Notes: a model not told the origin generated them from the sequence alone. A DNA stretch of 64,000 nt from Nematopogon swammerdamellus (GCA_946902875.1 OX336355.1:18323347-18387346), one strand, 5' to 3'; counted from the first letter of the stretch, positions 42,847-53,484 are shown. Program-made: numbers and translations.

Positions 42847-43985
42847 ACTCAACTATAGTATTTATTTAACGTGTGTTATTATTAATAAGTATTCTTATTG
42901 TTAATTATTTTATCTTCAATTATCACGTGTCATAGGTACCGTGGCTACGGCGAAAAGAGCGCAGCAAAGTTTTACAAAATCCTGTGAAACAGACTGCCCA
43001 AACTTACGTTTCTTTGTTTTCATTGGAATAAGTGTACCTACTAAACTTGGGTAAGTCAAAATAATTTACGTATAACCAACTTCATCAAAACACAATAGAA
43101 GGTAAAATATAAAAACCTCAAAAGTATAGCTATATAAAAAACATTATCTAAAACCTATAAAAAACTAGATCGTGATGAGAGGATGACGACAAATGGGCCG
43201 GGAAGGAATTAGCAGTAAAAAACTTTTTACAGTCCGTTTTGGCAATCAACAGTCACCGCTGTGGCGGGGGAACTCCCGTCGGGATACCGTAGTGATGTGG
43301 TAAAGCAAATAAAATACATCGATAAAATAATAACTAAACGTTTTAAGAGTCAACGAAATATTCGGAAAGGATGTATTTGTACGAAGTGCAAACAAGGTAT
43401 TTTATTTCGTAACTTCACAACTTAGTATACAAATATATATCTTTGAACCAAATATGTTTATACTACAACTTTCCTCGGTATTTCGGTATTTAAAAATTTT
43501 CGCGCCTATCTTAAAAAAACTACTTAACCAACAATATCTACATTTTGCAAAAATCGACGCATTCGTTTCGTCGAACACAAAAACACCCGTTACTTATGTC
43601 TCCTCCGAAGGATTTTTTTTTCATAAACACATTTAAAATTTCCCTAAAAAAAGTAATGTGTACTGTATTACAGTATCAATGAAAATATTTCGTTAACTGA
43701 GTTTCCCCTTTGCATGGCAAGGATAAAGTGGGCCTATGATTACGTCCGTCGTTGCCTCCAGCAACATCGGGCTTGGCATTTTCGCATTCTCGGGAAAAGC
43801 TTTGCATCAATGCTCGAGGGACTTATGATAGTCTTATAATCTAGTTTTATATTAATAAACGATTTCATAATAAAGTCGAAATGCACCACCGAACTTGTTA
43901 TCGATAAACACTTATACAATAGAAATTAATATTGCTTAAATAAGTTTTTTTTTCGTATTCGCTGTCATTCTGGCCCATGTTTTGG
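42847..43985. other. AT-rich stretch, no gene seen
   Basis: One of the longer stretches without a recognisable repeat. A 60-codon frame (43454-43636) is unrecognised. Confidence 0.4.
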
Positions 43986-43986
43986 A

Positions 43987-44243
43987 CTGGAGCGTCCAGT
44001 CCATTTTCAACAGAGAAGACTCGTACCTACAGACTGCCTCCGCTATGGAATCCCGGACTTGCCACCCTGAAGAGTGACAGTACTCGCAGTGTACACCAGC
44101 AGCAGCAAGAGGAAGACACCGTGAGTACTTTCTGCTCCTCGGCGGAGCAGTATCCACAACCACAATCTTCGCAGCCGCTCGAGCAGGCAGTGTTCTGTCA
44201 TCTGCGGGCAGGGACAACCCTGAAGATGGATTGCACGCTCTAG
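43987..44243. mobile_element. Possible short TIR element
   Basis: ACTGGAGCGTCCAGTCCATT at left and its imperfect complement (ATGGATTGCACGCTCTAGT) at right. Open frames exist on both strands for nearly the full length (88 and 108 codons), possibly because of balanced GC content. Unrecognised. Confidence 0.35.
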
Positions 44244-45292
44244 TTATCGATAAAATAATCAACGGATGTAGCGCAGCCCTATGCGTGTCCTCACAGCAAT
44301 TCTTTGCCTAAGTTCATTTGCATAGCTTTATTGGATGCCGGTGACGCGCGGGGGGCCGACAATTGAGAAGAACCTTCTTTTTAAAAATTTTAATTAGGAT
44401 GCATCGTCTGCGAAATTACAGCTATTTTCTGAAAAAAAGACCTTTAAAATACAAATTGTTAACTTGATACTCGCAGAAGGGTGTCAAAAATTTTTTTATA
44501 AAATATTTTTTTCGTTTTAAAAACATTTATTTACACCTCCAATTTCCAAAACTAACATTTAAATACGTCCTTTATAGGCTGTAGAACGAAAGAACACACT
44601 AGAATTTCACATTTTTCAAATGCTAAATAACTAAACCTACATTTTAAAAAAATCAATCTAAAAAAAAAAAAATATAAGATGTAATTTATTTTTAAAGGTA
44701 TGGCTTTACAATCAGGTGATCCCGGGTTCAATTCCTACTTTCAAATGCTTTTATTTTTAATATTAGATAACAAATATAAACTAAAACTACCTAAATTAAA
44801 ATTACCTAAACTTAAAACAAACAACATAAAAACTAAAACTACCTAAATTAAAATTACCTAAAACTATAAAATAAATAATAATAAATAAATATATAAAAAC
44901 CTTAACGGGAAATCCCCGAAGATGCTACACGAGCACCTTGCCGACAGCAACTAAAAGTAAAAAATCTCGTCCATCGCTGCCGCTGTAATCCATCTAAAAA
45001 AAATTGTATTATTTAAAAAATATTTCACTCAACCTAAATAGTACTCAAATTAACCAATATATTCACAGATAGGTAGAGCTGGAGTACTTTGGAGTACATA
45101 AACAAACCAAAATTAGTTAAACAGAGATTAGCTAAATGGACGCCATTTTCGGTTCGTGCAACGTAAATTTACATTATTATTAAATAATAATAATAATACA
45201 TACTTAAAAAACTTGCCACTTAATGTTTGTCAGGGGCGGGCTTATTTCTTTAGGCAATTTCCTCCAGTCAACCCGATGGACCTAAATTTTTA
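44244..45292. other. AT-rich stretch with simple repeats
   Basis: AAACTACCTAAATTAAAATT-type repeats at 44780-44860. A box-B-like CCCGGGTTCAATTCC at 44720 is isolated, so not called a tRNA. Confidence 0.4.
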
Positions 45293-45457
45293 CATGGAAT
45301 CCGAACCATGGATCAGTCGGTGAAGATATGCACAGAATTTTTTTCAAATCAGAAAAAACTCATTGGTACACGCCACCGCCGCCGCGGTCGGTTGGATTCG
45401 AACCTCGGACCTCTCGCAAGAGAAGCCGACGCACTGACCACTCGGGCACCCGCCGCA
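45293..45457 (-). mobile_element. SINE B head joined to SINE A piece
   Basis: Complement of the class-II tRNA head (GATTCGAACCTCGGACCTCT; ACTCGGGCACCCGCCGC) and linker, then ATGGAATCCGAACCATGGAT, which is the A1 box B region. No body. Confidence 0.65.
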
Positions 45458-45601
45458 TGTCATTTAACTAATTTTAAAATTAGCGGGTGTACGTTGGTGC
45501 AAATGGCCCTAAGAATAACTACTAACTTCCTACTACGTGGGGCACACTAAAAGTTTCCGGAATTAATAAGAATAAAATACCATTAAAGGTCAAAAATGAA
45601 T

Positions 45602-45811
45602 TTATTGTTTCTCAAAATATTCTCCCTTTGCGTAAAAGCACTTTTTCATACGATTAAACCAATTTTGAAAACTTTTGTGCCACTCCTCCGTGGGGACCTC
45701 AGAAACGTGTTTTTCATATTCTTCGACAGCCTCTTCTGGTGATGAAAATCGTTGACCGCGTAATTGGTTCTTAATTTTTGGGAACAGAAAAAAGTCACAA
45801 GGTGCCGTCAC
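45602..45811 (-). pseudogene. Mariner transposase C-terminal part
   Basis: 69 codons starting at TAPCDFFLFPKIKNQLRG, which contains the third catalytic Asp, to the normal C-terminus (WFNRMKKCFYAKGEYFEKQ). Frame shifted relative to the N-terminal part. Same element, same strand. Confidence 0.85.
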
Positions 45812-45824
45812 CTGTTACTATGTC

Positions 45825-46304
45825 TCACACCAAATTTGAAGCGCCTTTGTTGAATCTGGTAAGCATGGCATTGCACCAAGTGACGCGGTGCGTTTTTTGA
45901 GCCTCGGTCAAATTGTGTGGGATCCACCGCGAGCACAGCTTTCTCACACCCAAATGTTTGTGTAGGATTGATTGTATTTGACTCATGCCTATGTCTAAGG
46001 ATGCCCGAATCTCATGGTAGGTCACATGCCTGTCTGTTTCGATCATACGGCGCACAGTATCGATGTTTTTGTTGTTCACAGCGGTGAACGGGCGACCATC
46101 GCGAGATTCGTCACTGAGATTGACACGACCGCGCTTGAATTCTGCAAACCAGCAATAAATAGTCGTCTTGCATGGTGCTCCATCGCCAAAAGCAGATTGA
46201 AGCCGAGCGAGGCTCTGATGAGCTGTCAAATTACACTTAAAATCGTAGAAAATCATACTACGAAAATTTTCCCGGGTTAAATTATGTTTAATGTAGACAC
46301 GCAA
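45825..46304 (-). pseudogene. Mariner transposase N-terminal part
   Basis: 159 codons with the mariner DNA-binding region: FRSMIFYDFKCNLTAHQSLA, IYCWFAEFKRGRVNLSDESR, GRP, then the paired helix-turn-helix and the WIPHNLTEAQKTHRV motif before the catalytic domain. The frame ends where the deletion begins. Mariner transposases are about 345 residues, so the catalytic core (first and second acidic residues) is missing. Confidence 0.85.
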
Positions 46305-46579
46305 TTTTTAAAATGGCGCCACAATGGAAAAACAATTGACAGTCAGATGAAACAAACTGCATTCTACAGCCAAAGAGTTCCATTTTCAAATGTTGTAATT
46401 ACTTTTTAAATATTGTTTATGTAAGTGGCCAATTCCGGAAACTTTTAGTGTGCCCTATGTACTATCACAAATTAAAAGAATGGTCAAAGAAGAAACGCCA
46501 CTTCACGTAATCTATTCAGTCATAGTGAATATAAGTAAATAAAAAAGTCCGAATTCAACCCCCTAATCTTTCCTTCCAG

Positions 46580-46657
46580 CTCCCCGGTCCGTGCACCCTC
46601 CGAGGGTCCCGTAGCGTCACGTCCGTGGCGCGAGGAAGTATTTTTATGGCTCCGTAG
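46580..46657 (+). CDS. Possible short terminal exon, unrecognised
   Basis: A strong acceptor (CTTTCCTTCCAG at 46568-46579, long pyrimidine run) is followed by 25 open codons (LPGPCTLRGSRSVTSVARGS) and TAG at 46655. The segment is more GC-rich than its surroundings. No family recognised; may be chance. Confidence 0.25.
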   Translation, partial: LPGPCTLRGSRSVTSVARGSIFMAP

Positions 46658-47841
46658 GAATTCGAGCTCGCTTCCTCGTGATAATTGCTCCGTTCTCCTC
46701 TCCTAGCTGTCATAAACTTGATCTATTTGCATTTTTGGAATAATTTTGCAATAATTTAGTAACCTAGAGTCTGGGGCTTGGATCCTACGTTCAGACGTTT
46801 TTCCGTGCATTTCTTATTAGATAGTATGCCAGCCCTTCCCGGGAGTCTACCGGATTCAGGCTCCATCTTAAAGTTGTGCCGTCTCTTATTCAATTCAATT
46901 CAATTCAATTTATTGGTTCAATTGAGTATTTTTTACAGTGTAACAGACAATGTAGCACTTAATACTATAGAATATGTCATTTTTTCTATTTTAAAGTGGT
47001 TTATAATTTGTATACAATTAAATTATGTGAGAGAGAGAGATATTTTGTAAACAAAATTAAAATTTAATTTAGCCTTCTATAGTTGTCATAAAATTTCTTA
47101 AACAATAATAATTTAAAACATAGTCACAATAAACATAAAATCGATTAAAATACATGAACTAAAAATTCATTAATACTATAAAATATGTCTTCTAATAAAA
47201 TAGATTTTACAGATTTTCTAAATCGTGGCAGCGGTAGGGTTCTCAGTTCATGTGGTAAGTGATTATAAAGTTTAATCTTTAAGTAGTCGGCCTGTTGTTG
47301 AGCTCGGGCCAGATGAGTTTTTGGCAGTACATAATGTTGCCTTGACCTAGTAGTCATCATTAGATTCATGCATAAAAGTTCCGGAGTTATTGCGAGATGC
47401 TATAATAGCCTATGTGTTAAGGTGACGTGAGGCTGCGTCTGACTCGAATTTCAAGAAGTTTACCACCAATATTACTCACCTGACAGATTCAGTTTTAATA
47501 TTATGTAATACTTCATCTATCAGCGCAGATCGGTAGCTTTTTGAAAACACGATTTGATTAAATTCACTCGATAGAAAAAAATCATGAACATGCTTCTGAA
47601 TTCAGTTATAAAAACGTATTTAAGGCAACGTGACCAAATCAAGGTTTTGGAAAAATTATATTTTATTTGTTGAATTGTATCTAAATCCGTAGCTTTTTAC
47701 TTTTTTGTTTCGATCCGTAGTTTTGGAATAAAAAAATTAAAACCTAAATTTTCATTGATTGAGTTGCATCCTACTCCAACCAGCGAAAGCGGCGGCGGCA
47801 CCTTGAAAGAGGAGTACGGGTGAATACGGGTAGACAGGGCC
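46658..47841. other. AT-rich stretch, no gene seen
   Basis: A (TTCAA)n run at 46890-46915 with TTATTGGTTCAATT looks like a LINE 3' end. Otherwise no feature. Confidence 0.4.
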
Positions 47842-47845
47842 TTAA

Positions 47846-48244
47846 CCCTTTATAGGACGGCTAGAACAAAGTGGTCAGTTTACTGGCCACTTGCATTAAA
47901 GGTTACACTTCATACAAGTTTGGTCTAATTATGATCCTTATAGTAATAAGCAGTCGCCGATAGAGTACAGTGGCCAGTGGACTGTACACCTCTATTCAAA
48001 TAAGCGTCAAGTAAAATCAGGCGAACAAATTGCAGGCGGCCAGTGTACTGGCCACCCGTAATTTGTTCGCCTGATTTTACTTGACGCTTATTTGAATAGA
48101 GGTGTACAGTCCACTGGCCACTGTACTCTATCGGCGACTGCTTATTACTATAAGGATCATAATTAGACCAAACTTGTAAGAAGTGTGACCTTTAATGCAA
48201 GTGGCCAGTAAAGTGGCCACTTTGTTCTGCCATCCTATAAAGGG
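47846..48244. mobile_element. Foldback element, 399 bp, TTAA-flanked
   Basis: Almost the whole 399 bp is one palindrome centred near 48045: ends CCCTTTATAGGA and its complement, flanked by TTAA (47842-47845, 48245-48248). Inner arms (CCGATAGAGTACAGTGGCCA) pair over nearly 190 bp. TTAA plus CCC termini suggest piggyBac-type mobilisation. No transposase encoded. Confidence 0.88.
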
Positions 48245-48248
48245 TTAA

Positions 48249-48478
48249 GTCCTTTTTTTATGAATACGCGAGACACTTGGCGTCGACAGATTGGATTGTT
48301 GATCCGACGACGCCCAAACGCATTCGGTTTCGAACGGGGGCTGCGAATGTCGTGCCGGCGTGACAGATGCCTTTTTACGTGGGTCTTGAAAGATCCTAAG
48401 ACATAACCCCTGAAGGAAATACCTCTTTCGCAGTGCGGAAGAAAAGAAATACTGGAGCGCTTAGCCCGCACTTTAGGC
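48249..48478 (-). mobile_element. LINE M stub, old
   Basis: Complement contains GGCATTCGCAGCC-like, GGGTCTTGAAAGATCC and a CTTTTTACGTGGG piece that match the M RT tail. Frame lost. Confidence 0.5.
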
Positions 48479-48613
48479 AGCTCTACAGTAAAGGGATGCT
48501 TCTCTGTCTGCTACGCGTGGACCTATGGGGAAATGGTGAGGTCGGAATCGATTCGAACGGCTCCTCAGAGCATTCGCAGTTGAACAGTCGATGACACACT
48601 CAGTGAACCAATG
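48479..48613. other. Short spacer
   Basis: Nothing seen. Confidence 0.4.
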
Positions 48614-48730
48614 TCTAAATTTTTTATGAAACCAGTATGGGTGGCTGTGCCGAAGGAACAGAGGTATTCGACACAGCCATACCCACCTCACCTCGGGAAA
48701 CCACGCTTAACGAGACACGATACCAGCAGA
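48614..48730 (-). mobile_element. LINE L 3' end
   Basis: AACCAGTATGGGTGGCTGTG ... CGAGACACGATACCAGCAG in reverse order to the 17.2-17.3 kb copy. Confidence 0.6.
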
Positions 48731-48885
48731 TTTTCGGGCTGTAGAATATCTTGTTTTGATTGTTGTTAAAATCATACTTTTCCGGAAAGCAAAGGAACCT
48801 ACATACGTCTAAACAATGTAACAATTTTATTTCACTTACCAATAAGATATTGCAAACAAGAGAGGATTTGTATGTCACTCAGTCA

Positions 48886-48938
48886 AGGCAGTCAGCGTGT
48901 AAGCGTCCACTGCTGGACATACGCCTCTCCAATTTTCC
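48886..48938 (-). mobile_element. LINE R tail
   Basis: Complement of GGAAAATTGGAGAGGCGTAT then GTCCAGCAGTGGACGC, the R C-terminal codons. Confidence 0.6.
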
Positions 48939-48939
48939 T

Positions 48940-49330
48940 TTTTTTTGTATGTAAACTGACACGGTTGGCTACATCACCTACAACATCCATGATGTCAGCC
49001 CATAACACCGGTTGAACTTGGTGCCACGTCAGTGCCTCCCTTAGGTCGTGCCGGCTACACTGAACTGGACGAAAAACACTAACTATTTACATAGCTGTTT
49101 CAACCGGCCTTTCATTCAGTGCGGTGGTACCAACCCGGGCGGGTTGAACCCTACCACCTAGTAAGGTTAGAAGGGAAGGGACCTACAGTTTTACGTGGAA
49201 TCCGAACCACAGTCAGCCTCTAACGGAACGGTCGAGCGGTTACCCATCCATCCACTGACCGCGCGCCCAGGTGTGCTTATGGTCCGACCGACAGTCGACC
49301 GACCGCACCACGGAGCTACCGAGGCTGACA
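48940..49330 (-). mobile_element. SINE A1, complete
   Basis: From T-run and GTAAACTGACACGGTTGGCT to GAGGCTGAC; box B GGTTCGGATTCCACG; 5S part degraded (CCATCCATCCACTGACCGCG). Confidence 0.88.
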
Positions 49331-49380
49331 GTAATGCTGAAGGGAAAATTACATATTTCTTATTATTTCTATTTCTACAG

Positions 49381-49565
49381 GCAAACAATTTGGCAACGAA
49401 CAATCGGACCAGGCCGCAATCAGTAAGAGCTCAGTTCGTCACCGGAACACACTATATATCGCACAAACGACCCCGTATGTTGTCCGTCTGTCACATAACG
49501 CTGCAACTTTAATGCGAGCTGCAAGAAAAACCGCCGTTGGAGGAACTTTTATAGTTTTTTGTTGA
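49381..49565 (+). CDS. Possible terminal exon, unrecognised
   Basis: A good acceptor (TTCTTATTATTTCTATTTCTACAG, 49357-49380) is followed by 60 open codons from 49383: KQFGNEQSDQAAI, NTLYIAQTTPYVVRLSHNAA, AARKTAVGGTFIVF, then TGA at 49563. An alternative 5' site (A|GTAAGA) at 49423 would make a 42-bp exon. There is no ATG near the start, so it would be an internal or last exon. Not recognised; the reading has no similarity that I can name. Confidence 0.35.
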
Positions 49566-50620
49566 AATTTAGTGGAAAGAGTGTATACAACATGCTTTTA
49601 ACTGACTTTTTTTATACATTTTCAAAATTTTGTTAGTAGTGTATTAGTTTGGATATTTTTTTATTTATGCAGCAGCTCTATTTCACTAGACGCACTGACG
49701 GTCTTCCCGTTGGATCGAATTAGATGGATCATGAAAAATTGTGCGTAGCTATGATTTTTTTTAGCTATGAATTGCTAATTCTTTACCTATTCTTTATTCA
49801 ATCATTCGTATGGTAGTACAATACGCTTGAATTTGTCCAATTTTGTTTTAATAACCTTGTTTTTACAATCTTGTTTTTACAAACGTGTTTTTACAATCTT
49901 GTTTTTAATAGAGAATAGTCCCGCTAGTTTACCTCCGACGTACCGGATGTCGATGTCGACTTAGCGCGTGTTTTTTTTTTACTTGAAGAAGATTTTATAT
50001 ATTTAATTTGAATCAATAGTTAACATTATTTCCATTCATGCATTCCTAGTTCCAACTGTATGTTTTTAGTTCTACTTCAAAAACCCGGCCAACACGAAAG
50101 TGTTTTCCCCAAAATTATATGACCCCAACGCCCAACATAATGTTTAAAATACCCGGCACTGAAATAAAACAAGTCAACCGGAAATGCCATAAATTTCCAA
50201 CGGCCCGACCACTTGCGGCGGAAATCGATCACTTTAGAGCCATAGATTCGTGTTTTCTCGGATTTACATATAAAATGCAGGAATATATCAATTCGGTCGC
50301 CGATACAATTTGTGAATGGTCGACATAAATATCCATTTTGCGTTTGACACATCACACCCCTCTGTACTGTGCGAACGATTGAAGATGGGCGCGCATAAAA
50401 TTTGAGGCCAAACTTTCAGTGGAACAGATAGCAACTCTATGGTGGTTAAGCGAAGAGTGGTGTTATTGGCTGTGTCCACAAAATCTGAATTCATTCAACA
50501 GACTGTTGAGTATTTATAGCCACTCTTACTGCTCGTAGTTGTTTGTAAATTTGAAGAATTTGAAGAAGGCATGCTATCATTCTGTGCTTCGAGTTAAGCA
50601 TACGTAATTAAACCCTGCGA
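49566..50620. other. AT-rich stretch, no gene seen
   Basis: Frames at 50077-50355 (minus) and 50119-50328 (plus) overlap and are unrecognised. A weak repeat D remnant lies near 49795-49860. No repeat family otherwise. Confidence 0.4.
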
Positions 50621-50621
50621 A

Positions 50622-50872
50622 GTTTCACCCGCCAGGTGGGACGACGACATCAAGTACGTCGTCGGAAAGCAGTGGTTCCGTATCGCTGAAGGCCGGAAGG
50701 ACTGGAGGAAAATTGGAGAGGCATATGTCCAGCAGTGGACGCTTACACACTGGCTGACTGACTGAAGTTTCTTACTGGTTATTCTTTGTGGGTGTAATCG
50801 AATCGAACCGGGTAGAATAAATTATGACAAGTTCGAATGCAGTTTTACAGCCATATGAGTGATCAATAAAAT
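50622..50872 (+). mobile_element. LINE R tail then repeat D
   Basis: 50622-50766: CCGCCAGGTGGGACGACGAC, GGAAAGCAGTGGTTCCGTAT, GGAAAATTGGAGAGGCATAT. 50767-50872: repeat D (TTTGTGGGTGTAATCGAATC). Confidence 0.7.
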
Positions 50873-51164
50873 TATAAACAACAATAAAAAGAAGAATATT
50901 TGGACAAACCGATAGTCTTATTAGTGTACGAAAAGAATAAGATGCTTTTATTGAGCCTGAAACTGGAAAATAAAAATATAAGTAAACATATTTCCCACCG
51001 AATTTAAAAGGTTCATTACTAAAATATTGATTCAACATCACATTACATAATTTCAGAATATTCTTTTGTCATATATAGTCACATCACAACGTAATACGAT
51101 ATACGATAGCCTCATAATAAGTCATAAGGCTATTCAGCAATGACATTCGTCTTTAGCTAAAATC
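50873..51164. other. Spacer
   Basis: AT-rich; nothing seen. Confidence 0.4.
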
Positions 51165-51167
51165 TAA

Positions 51168-51311
51168 TGCCGACACTTCACTTGGCTTAGCGTATTCGTG
51201 TTTGTTGCAAACATTTTAGTTTTATCTCGCTCTAAACGAGCCATTAAAGGGAGACGAAACGGAATTTTTTGCCAAATACACGAATACGCTAAGCCAAGTG
51301 AAGTGCCGGCA
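51168..51311. mobile_element. Short TIR element, 144 bp, TAA-flanked
   Basis: Arms of about 38 bp: TGCCGACACTTCACTTGGCT then TAGCGTATTCGTGT and complement. Flanked by TAA (51165-51167, 51312-51314); a 3-bp TWA duplication is typical of PIF/Harbinger-type elements. Confidence 0.75.
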
Positions 51312-51314
51312 TAA

Positions 51315-51778
51315 AAGATCTTGTCCTATTGTCGATATGAAACTTGAACTCCGACTCTTTCATTTTCCCCGGCTCAGCTTAGCCTGACGCGTGCATAGTG
51401 CGGGGCGATACGTTTCCCGCCAAGCGGTTTGACAGATGCGTTCCGAATTTGAAAAGCGGAAGATTTTTCAAGCCGCTTTCGTAAATCAAGCGCGAAATTC
51501 AATCGGACGGCTTCCGAGCTCGACCGTTATTTCGTAGATTTGAATTCAGAACATTGGTCTTTGAAATAGTCGCCGCTGGTTGACCGCATCGAGCTGTGTG
51601 AAGCTTGACGCGCACAGCGCAGAGCGGGCGGGGCGTTTTGTACCAATCTCAGCGAATCAAAAAGGAGGGTAATGTTGATTGTTAGTCTGGCGCGCGCCAT
51701 ATGTCGTGCTTCCCATAAAATAAATACGATAGTAATACTAACTCAATTAATGTCCTCAATAAAGTACATACATACATA
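51315..51778. other. Spacer, no gene seen
   Basis: GC is moderately higher at 51360-51640. Ends with an M-like ATGTCGTGCTTCCCATAAA piece (51700). Confidence 0.4.
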
Positions 51779-51779
51779 C

Positions 51780-52004
51780 ATAGCGTCACGCCTGTTTCCC
51801 TGTGGGGTAGGCAGCAGACACAACGGATCTCCATGTGCCACGATCCTGGCACACCTCTGCCGCCTCTTCCACTCCCATAATGTTCTCCATGCATGCTCGT
51901 CGGTTACGGGTACTACGCACGTTCACCTTTTTGAGCGCATGCCCGATCTGGCCCAGGTACGTGCGTCTAGGGCGACCCTTCCCGACTCTTCCACTCACAT
52001 TTGC
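51780..52004 (-). pseudogene. LINE RT C-terminus (R-like)
   Basis: About 70 codons: GRVGKGRPRRTYLGQIGHAL, VNVRSTRNRRACMENI, DRGTWRSVVSAAYPTGKQA then stop. The GRPR-TY-DQI ... DR-WR pattern is common at the C-terminus of endonuclease-reverse transcriptases. Confidence 0.6.
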
Positions 52005-52119
52005 TTCATAAATTTAATAAAGTACTGATCAAAATTAGCCTCAAAGCTAGTCTCAACTAATTTGCTAAATACAAAGTATGCTATATTCCGTTTCCAAATA
52101 GTTTTTTTGTCATTTTAGG
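52005..52119. other. Short spacer
   Basis: Nothing seen. Confidence 0.4.
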
Positions 52120-52240
52120 CGTTCTTACTATGGTTCGACCACCACCAGCTCAGCCTTCGGCCTCGCCCTTAATGACTTACTTTCTTCTTTTGAAATACGA
52201 ATTTCTCGCGAGCGAAGCCGCGGGCAAAAGCTAGTGTTAG
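52120..52240 (+). mobile_element. Repeat E copy
   Basis: Ends CGAGCGAAGCCGCGGGCAAA then AGCTAGTG; 5' part TTACTTTCTTCTTTTGAAA. Confidence 0.6.
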
Positions 52241-52286
52241 TAATAAATAAGTAAATGAGTGGTAACTATCAATCATTGTCATATTC

Positions 52287-52442
52287 ATCAGATAAGAACA
52301 ATATAGTAATCAAGATTACACTGAGAAAATGTTGACAGACACAACAGCTGTGTCAACATTTCTATCTCGTCGTCGACTTTTCGACGTATGTGCGTAGGCA
52401 TATTTTTTTACTCTTTATTTAAATCGAATGAGACTGTCCTAA
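52287..52442 (+). promoter_or_regulatory. Duplicated 5' flank of tRNA-Ala
   Basis: Nearly the same as the complement of 34197-34362, including TTTACTCTTTATTTAAATCG and the TGTTGACA / TGTCAACA inverted pair. Confidence 0.4.
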
Positions 52443-52514
52443 GGGGATGTAGCTCAGTGGTAGAGCGTTCGCTTTGCATGTGAAAGGGCCCGGGTTCGAT
52501 CCCCGGCATCTCCA
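52443..52514 (+). tRNA. tRNA-Ala (anticodon TGC)
   Basis: 72 bases: acceptor GGGGATG/CATCTCC with G3:U70, D-arm GCTCAGTGGTAGAGC, anticodon stem TTCGC/GTGAA around TTTGCAT, T-arm CCGGGTTCGATCCCCGG, discriminator A. Differs from the 34.1-kb gene at only a few positions (GGCCC for GCCCC; GATCC for GAACC), and the T-stem still pairs. A T-run (52516-52523) follows for pol III termination. Confidence 0.92.
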
Positions 52515-52552
52515 ATTTTTTTTTCAGGGCGGTGTTTTTTTAAGCTTAGTTA

Positions 52553-52785
52553 ACACTTTTTTTTTTATGGAACCTGACACGATTGGCTACTTCACCTACT
52601 ACATCCGCGATGTCATCCCATAACACCGGGTGAACTAGGCGCCACGTCAGTGCTTCCCTTCGGTCGTGCCGGCTACAATAAACTGGGCGGAAAAAACGAA
52701 CTATTTACATAGCCGTTTTAACTGACGTTTCATTCAGTGCGTTGCGGTGATCAACCCGGGAGGGTTAAACCCCACCTATTAAGGT
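52553..52785 (-). mobile_element. SINE A, 5'-truncated
   Basis: Tail and body from T-run to GGTTAAACCCCACCTA, then runs into a (GAT)n tract. Confidence 0.75.
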
Positions 52786-53116
52786 GATGATGATGATGAT
52801 GATGAATCTGACCATTTGAAAGTCTGACGTTTTGAAAATCTGACCAAATGAAAACAAACGGGCATGGCACAACGTTCCAACAGGAGCCACCGATGTCGGT
52901 TTCCATAAAATAAACTCTTTCTTCACTTTTATAGCCGACTGTATGCGAACGGGAATGCGAACTCCTTTGGATGTAACCACGAAACGGAGTACACCTATGT
53001 TTACCTATGATCACATCATAGTAGGTATAGAAATGGTTTGCAATTGTCTCTATAGTATGGAAAATGTTATGTTAGCCAGGGCTGCACCCACGTTTCACCT
53101 CATGAAATTTTTGCAT
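52786..53116. other. Spacer with (GAT)n and short repeat
   Basis: (GAT)n at 52784-52804, then a run of ATCTGACCATTTGAAAGTCT-like direct repeats. No gene. Confidence 0.5.
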
Positions 53117-53117
53117 A

Positions 53118-53432
53118 CTTACCGAGGAAATCCGCCGACGCACAAATGTAGTCGATATTGGACACCGGGTGGCTAAGCTCAAGTGGCAGTGGGCTGGACA
53201 CGTCAGTCGAAAAGACGACGACCGACCGTTGGAGTAACAGTGCACTACATTGGCGACCGTGGACAGGAAATTGGAGTGTGGGAAGACCACCCGCCAGGTG
53301 GGACGATGACGTCAAGTGCGTCGGCGGAAAGCAGTGGTTCCGTACCGCTGAAGGCCGGGAGGACTGGAGGAAAATTGGAGAGGCGTATGTGCAGCAGTGG
53401 ACGCTTACACGCTGACTGACTGATTGACTGAA
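53118..53432 (+). pseudogene. LINE R RT C-terminus
   Basis: KWQWAGHVSRK, RPWTGNWSVGRPPARWDDDV, GGKQWFRTAEGREDWRKIGE, AYVQQWTLTR, followed by (TGACTGAC)n-like sequence. Reading frame changes once. Confidence 0.75.
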
Positions 53433-53484
53433 TGACTGACTGAGTGACAAGAGGGCTTTTCGTCGCGTCGTCGCGTCGGTGTTT

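Larger units (their letters stand above)
45536..46459 (-). mobile_element. Internally deleted mariner element, 924 bp
   Basis: A 24-bp perfect inverted repeat (GGCACACTAAAAGTTTCCGG at left) continues imperfectly to CGTGGGGCAC / GTGCCCTATG, with TA at each side (45534-45535, 46460-46461), as for mariner insertion. The transposase is on the minus strand and lacks its middle. Confidence 0.9.

Noticed and set aside
43936..44262. 108-codon minus-strand gene
   Set aside because: Opposite-strand frame of equal length, inverted ends and no recognised content; more likely a small element.
44700..44745. tRNA gene near CCCGGGTTCAATTCC
   Set aside because: No box A at a fitting distance and no cloverleaf.
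52784..52804. His-rich peptide from (GAT)n
   Set aside because: Simple repeat artefact.
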